Origin: Burkholderiaceae bacterium
Lineage (GTDB): Bacteria; Pseudomonadota; Gammaproteobacteria; Burkholderiales; Burkholderiaceae_F
Direction: 5' to 3'
NCBI GenBank assembly: GCA_025055385.1
Contig: JANWXE010000167.1
Location: forward strand, 1 to 35,208
Length of the DNA stretch: 35,208 nt
This document shows, piece by piece, positions 30,909-35,208 of this stretch. A program made the translations under genes and the position numbers. Position 1 is the first letter of the stretch. Every line of letters begins with the position of its first letter. The notes under the pieces are model-generated. The model searched no databases. It was not told the DNA's origin and worked only from the letters and a program-made list of their open reading frames with translations.

Positions 30909-32951
30909 ATGCTTCGGTCCTTTCCAAATTCGCCATTTCAGCTTGCGCAGCCCTTTGCGCCCGCCGGCGATCAGCCGCAGGCGATCGAGCGGCTTGTTGC
31001 TGGGCTGCAGGAAGGCATGGCCTGCCAGACGCTGCTCGGCGTAACAGGTTCAGGCAAAACCTTCACGATGGCCAATGTAATCGCCCGCGTTGGCTGCCCA
31101 GCCTTAATCCTGGCGCCTAACAAGACGCTCGCGGCTCAGTTGTACGCGGAAATGCGCGATTTTTTTCCGCACAACGCCGTGGAGTACTTCGTTTCGTACT
31201 ACGACTATTACCAGCCGGAAGCGTATGTCCCAGCGCGCGACCTTTACATCGAGAAGGACAGCAGCATCAATGAGCATATCGAGCAAATGCGGCTGTCGGC
31301 GACCAAGTCGCTGCTGGAGCGGCGCGACACGATTATCGTTGCGACCGTGTCGGCGATTTATGGCATCGGCAACCCGGCCGATTACCACGCGATGGTCTTG
31401 ATCGTGCGCGTGGGCGATCGTATTAGCCAGCGCGACGTGATTGCCCGTCTAGTATCCATGCAATACCGTCGCTGCGAAAGTGACTTCGCCCGCGGGACGT
31501 TTCGCGTGCGCGGCGACGCGATCGATGTTTTTCCGGCCGAACACGCCGAACTGGCGCTGCGCATCGAATTGCTCGATGACCGTGTCGAGGCGCTGACCCT
31601 CTTTGACCCGCTCACCGGCCAGACGCGCCAGCGCATTTCGCGCTTCGCCGTATATCCGTCGTCGCACTACGTGACGCCAAGGCAGACTGTTCTGCGGGCG
31701 ATCGAAGCGATCAAGGCTGAACTGAAAGAGCGTGTTGAATGGTTTCTCGCGCAGGGCAAACTGCTGGAGGCGCAGCGGCTTGAGCAGCGCACGCGCTTTG
31801 ATCTAGAGATGCTGGCCGAGCTCGGCTTTTGCAAGGGCATCGAGAACTACGCACGGCATCTTTCTGGGGCGCGGCCTGGGGAGCCGCCGCCGACGCTGAT
31901 CGATTATCTGCCGGCCGATGCGGTCATGTTCATCGACGAGTCGCACGTGACCATTCCGCAGTTACAGGGCATGTACCGCGGCGACCGCTCGCGCAAGGAA
32001 ACGTTGGTCGAGTACGGTTTTAGACTGCCATCGGCGTTGGATAACCGCCCGCTGCGTTTCGAAGAGTTCGAGCGCAAAATGCGCCGCTGCATTTTCGTGT
32101 CGGCGACGCCGGGCGACTTTGAGTACGAGCGTTCGTCGCAGGTGGTTGAGCAAGTGGTGCGCCCAACGGGCCTGGTCGACCCGCGGGTGGAGGTGCGACC
32201 GGCGCGTACCCAAGTCGATGATCTGCTATCTGAGATCCGTTTGCGCGTGGGGCGGCAGGAGCGAGTGCTGGTGACGACGCTCACAAAGCGGATGGCGGAG
32301 GACCTAACCGCCTTCCTGGCTGAGCATGGTGTGAAGGTGCGGTACCTGCATTCCGACGTGGACACGGTCGAGCGTGTGGAGATCATTCGTGATCTGCGCG
32401 CCGGTGTCTTCGATGTGCTGGTCGGTATCAACCTGCTGCGCGAAGGGTTGGACTTGCCAGAGGTCTCGTTGGTGGCGATCCTAGATGCGGACAAGGAGGG
32501 TTTCTTGCGGTCGGCACGCTCGTTGGTTCAGACGATCGGGCGGGCCGCCCGCAACCTCCATGGCACGGCCATTTTGTACGCCGATGAGGTGACCGAGTCG
32601 ATGCGGGCGGCAATCGAGGAGACGAACCGCCGGCGCGCAAAGCAGAGCGCCTTTAATGCCGCCCATGGCATCGTGCCGCGTGGCGTGCACAGGGAAGTGC
32701 GCGACTTGATCGATGGCGTGTACGAGCCCTCTCGGCAGTCGGCGAGTGAGCCGATGCTACCCTTCGAAACAATGAGTGAGAAGCAGCTCGCGAAGGAAAT
32801 TCGGCGCCTGGAAAAGGCGATGTATGAACACGCGCGCAATCTGGAATTTGAAAAAGCAGCGCGGGTTCGGGATCAGCTTGCAGCCCTTCGGGCGCGGGTC
32901 TTTGGGGCAACAGGGTGTGCCGAGGCGATCGTGGCCGAACCTGCTGCCTGA
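30909..32951 (+). CDS. uvrB: UvrABC system protein B
   Basis: [102 protein letters not shown]-terminal UVR motif [34 protein letters not shown]. Confidence 0.98.
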   Translation: MLRSFPNSPFQLAQPFAPAGDQPQAIERLVAGLQEGMACQTLLGVTGSGKTFTMANVIARVGCPALILAPNKTLAAQLYAEMRDFFPHNAVEYFVSYYDYYQPEAYVPARDLYIEKDSSINEHIEQMRLSATKSLLERRDTIIVATVSAIYGIGNPADYHAMVLIVRVGDRISQRDVIARLVSMQYRRCESDFARGTFRVRGDAIDVFPAEHAELALRIELLDDRVEALTLFDPLTGQTRQRISRFAVYPSSHYVTPRQTVLRAIEAIKAELKERVEWFLAQGKLLEAQRLEQRTRFDLEMLAELGFCKGIENYARHLSGARPGEPPPTLIDYLPADAVMFIDESHVTIPQLQGMYRGDRSRKETLVEYGFRLPSALDNRPLRFEEFERKMRRCIFVSATPGDFEYERSSQVVEQVVRPTGLVDPRVEVRPARTQVDDLLSEIRLRVGRQERVLVTTLTKRMAEDLTAFLAEHGVKVRYLHSDVDTVERVEIIRDLRAGVFDVLVGINLLREGLDLPEVSLVAILDADKEGFLRSARSLVQTIGRAARNLHGTAILYADEVTESMRAAIEETNRRRAKQSAFNAAHGIVPRGVHREVRDLIDGVYEPSRQSASEPMLPFETMSEKQLAKEIRRLEKAMYEHARNLEFEKAARVRDQLAALRARVFGATGCAEAIVAEPAA

Positions 32952-33121
32952 AACAACGGTCGTCAATGGTAACGAAACTTGTTTGAATCTAAGCAGTCTT
33001 TGGGGTTGGTGTTTTCTTTTGTGTTGAGTGAATCGTGGGAACCATAACTCAGGTGCGGCCGGCACGAACCGGTCAGACGGGCAAACGAAGCGCTAGCCCG
33101 AATCAGAAAAGCGCGACAACA

Positions 33122-33610
33122 GTGACGAAAGTCCTTTTCGTTTGCATGGGCAATATATGCCGCTCGCCGACCGCCGAGGGCGTATTTCGAAAGATGGTGC
33201 GCGACGCGGGTCTCGAGAACAATGTGGTGATCGATTCGGCGGGTACGCACGCGTACCACGTGGGCGAGCCGCCTGACGAGCGTGCTCAACAGGCTGCACG
33301 CAAACGCGGGTACGAAATTGGTGATCTGCGTGCGCGGCAGATCACGCAGGATGATTTTCGCGAGTTCGACCTCATCCTGGCGATGGACTGGGAGAACCTC
33401 GCCTTGCTGCAGCAGCAGTGTCCGCGTCCCTACAAGCACAAACTGCATCTGCTGATGCGCTTTGCCGGCGAGCACGATGCGGCAACGGTACCGGACCCCT
33501 ACTACGGCAGCCCCGAGGGCTTTAACACGGTCCTCGATTATGTGGAAGACGCCTGTCAGGGCTTAATCGAGGTTGTGCGCAAACGTGCTTCGCTGTACGC
33601 GGCTGCCTAG
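33122..33610 (+). CDS. low molecular weight protein-tyrosine phosphatase
   Basis: VTKVLFVCMGNICRSPTAEGVFRKMV (CxxxxxRS P-loop) and VPDPYYGSPEGFNTVLDYVEDAC. GTG start at 33122 chosen over the ORF-track start at 33035. Confidence 0.94.
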   Translation: MTKVLFVCMGNICRSPTAEGVFRKMVRDAGLENNVVIDSAGTHAYHVGEPPDERAQQAARKRGYEIGDLRARQITQDDFREFDLILAMDWENLALLQQQCPRPYKHKLHLLMRFAGEHDAATVPDPYYGSPEGFNTVLDYVEDACQGLIEVVRKRASLYAAA

Positions 33611-33637
33611 GGGAGCGCAGCGCTCCGGACGGCGAAA

Positions 33638-33693
33638 TTAGTTGACCGAGTTGGTCGGGAAAGCATAAAATCTTGACTATGGCGCTCGGGATT
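33638..33693 (+). promoter_or_regulatory. iscR promoter with two tandem IscR type 1-like operator sites
   Basis: -35 TTGACC (33642-33647), 18-bp spacer, -10 TAAAAT (33666-33671). Two 25-bp stretches, TTAGTTGACCGAGTTGGTCGGGAAA (33638-33662) and AATCTTGACTATGGCGCTCGGGATT (33669-33693), match the type 1 IscR consensus ATASYYGACTRNNNYAGTCRRSTAT at most positions (consensus recalled from memory). Confidence 0.7.
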
Positions 33694-33709
33694 TAAGCCG
33701 AGCGCTTTT
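33682..33709 (+). terminator. terminator- or attenuator-like hairpin in the iscR leader
   Basis: GCGCTCGG (33682-33689), 8-nt loop, CCGAGCGC (33698-33705), then TTTT; it lies between the iscR promoter and the iscR ATG at 33733. Confidence 0.55.
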
Positions 33710-33732
33710 CACCACCGATAGGCGGGATTTCG

Positions 33733-34236
33733 ATGCGACTGACGACCAAAGGTCGGTTCGCCGTCACGGCGATGATTGACTTGGCTTTAAGGCAGCACAA
33801 TGGGCCGGTGACGCTGGCAGGCATCAGCCAGCGTCAGCGGATTTCGCTCTCCTACCTGGAGCAGCTGTTCGGGCGGCTGCGTCGGCATGCGTTGGTGCAG
33901 AGCACGCGTGGTCCCGGAGGCGGATACACGCTGGCGCGGCCGATGTCCGAGGTGTCGGTAGCCGACATCATTTACGCGGTCGATGAACCACTGGATGCCA
34001 CCCAGTGCGGCGGGCGCGAGAACTGCGACAACGACCAGCGTTGCATGACGCATGACCTGTGGGCCAATTTGAACCGAGTCATGGTTGACTACCTTGATTC
34101 GGTCACGCTACAGGATCTCGTTGAGCAGCAGCGCCAGCGGATGGCGCAGCAAGGGTCGGCAGCTCAAGTGGTGGTCGACAGCCGCAAGCGGCGCGACGAG
34201 TTGCCAGCGGATAAGAACCAGACGGTCTTCGGATAA
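33733..34236 (+). CDS. iscR: Fe-S cluster assembly transcriptional regulator IscR
   Basis: MRLTTKGRFAVTAMIDLALRQHNGPVTLAGISQRQRISLSYLEQLFGRLRRHALVQSTRGPGGGYTLARP; cysteines in CGGRENCDNDQRCMTHDLW. Confidence 0.97.
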   Translation: MRLTTKGRFAVTAMIDLALRQHNGPVTLAGISQRQRISLSYLEQLFGRLRRHALVQSTRGPGGGYTLARPMSEVSVADIIYAVDEPLDATQCGGRENCDNDQRCMTHDLWANLNRVMVDYLDSVTLQDLVEQQRQRMAQQGSAAQVVVDSRKRRDELPADKNQTVFG

Positions 34237-34248
34237 CCGGGGGGCGCA

Positions 34249-35208
34249 ATGAAGCTGCCGATTTATTTGGATTATTCGGCGACGACGCCGGTTGACCCGC
34301 GCGTGGTCGAAAAAATGTTGCCGTATTTGACCGAGCATTTCGGCAACCCGGCTTCACGAAGCCATGTCTTCGGCTGGACCGCTGAAAAGGCCGTCGAGGA
34401 GGCGCGCGAGCAGGTAGCGGCGCTCGTAAACGCTGATCCGCGCGAGATCATCTTCACCTCGGGTGCAACCGAGTCGATCAACCTGGCGCTAAAAGGGGCC
34501 GCCCATTTTTATCGGGACAAAGGCAAACATCTGGTCACGGTGAAGACCGAGCACAAGGCGACGCTGGATACGATGCGCGAGCTGGAGCGGCAGGGCTTCG
34601 AAGTGACCTATCTTGACGTCGACAGTGGGGGGCTGCTTGACTTGCAGCAGCTCGAGGCAGCCCTGCGCCCGGACACGACGCTGGTCTCGGTCATGTATGT
34701 CAACAATGAGATCGGCGTAATTCAGGACATTCCGGCTATCGGCGAGCTTTGCCGCAGCCGCGGCATCATCTTTCATGTCGATGCTGCCCAGGCTACCGGC
34801 AAGGTGGCAATCGATTTGGCCAATCTAAAAGTGGATTTGATGTCCTTCTCGGCGCACAAAACCTATGGTCCAAAGGGGGTCGGAGCGCTGTTCGTGCGCC
34901 GTAAACCACGCGTGCGCCTAGAAGCGCAAATGCATGGTGGTGGGCACGAACGCGGGCTGCGTTCGGGTACGCTGGCCACGCACCAGATCGTAGGGATGGG
35001 TGAGGCGTTTCGCCTTGCGCGTCTCGAAATGCCCACTGAGGTGGAGCGGATTCGCATGCTGCGCGATCGCCTGTGGGCGGGGTTGAGCCAGATCGAAGAG
35101 GTGTACGTCAATGGCGATATGACGCGGCGCGTCGCGCATAACTTGAACGTCAGTTTTGCCTACGTGGAGGGTGAGTCGCTCATCATGGCAATCAAGGACG
35201 TCGCTGTC
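34249..35208 (+). CDS. iscS: cysteine desulfurase IscS, N-terminal part (runs off the right edge)
   Basis: [83 protein letters not shown]...[44 protein letters not shown]. Missing from the ORF track because no stop lies in the window. Confidence 0.97.
   Translation, partial: MKLPIYLDYSATTPVDPRVVEKMLPYLTEHFGNPASRSHVFGWTAEKAVEEAREQVAALVNADPREIIFTSGATESINLALKGAAHFYRDKGKHLVTVKTEHKATLDTMRELERQGFEVTYLDVDSGGLLDLQQLEAALRPDTTLVSVMYVNNEIGVIQDIPAIGELCRSRGIIFHVDAAQATGKVAIDLANLKVDLMSFSAHKTYGPKGVGALFVRRKPRVRLEAQMHGGGHERGLRSGTLATHQIVGMGEAFRLARLEMPTEVERIRMLRDRLWAGLSQIEEVYVNGDMTRRVAHNLNVSFAYVEGESLIMAIKDVAV

Noticed and set aside
33611-33628. GGGAGCGCAGCGCTCCGG as a terminator after the phosphatase gene
   Set aside because: A stem is possible but there is no following T-run; not supported as an intrinsic terminator.

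Overview
This is a GC-rich chromosomal window that looks like a Burkholderiales-type betaproteobacterium, judged from gene content and order. It is dominated by conserved housekeeping and biosynthetic genes. The left part is mostly on the minus strand: a TRAP permease fragment, a TAXI solute-binding protein, a DUF962 protein, an alpha/beta hydrolase and MetY. The rest is mostly on the plus strand: pip, hyi, a CBS protein, aroC, an MFS transporter, an M48 lipoprotein protease, leuC-leuD-leuB, asd, fimV, truA-trpF-trpB-trpA-accD-folC-SPOR-cvpA-purF, metZ, uvrB, an LMW-PTP, and iscR-iscS (iscS cut by the window end). An intradiol dioxygenase, tyrB and tRNA-Asn lie on the minus strand. I did not find a convincing new defence, mobile or biosynthetic system. 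The best non-routine signals are: (1) a SAM-II-like pseudoknot riboswitch followed by an intrinsic terminator that abuts the metZ start codon, with a plausible antiterminator pairing; (2) a decayed amidohydrolase gene between the CBS gene and aroC, readable only by switching among three frames; (3) tandem IscR-type operator sites plus a terminator-like hairpin in the iscR leader; (4) a perfect 10-bp hairpin two bases before the uvrB start codon. No homology search or folding program was run. Family calls come from recognising motifs in the translations.
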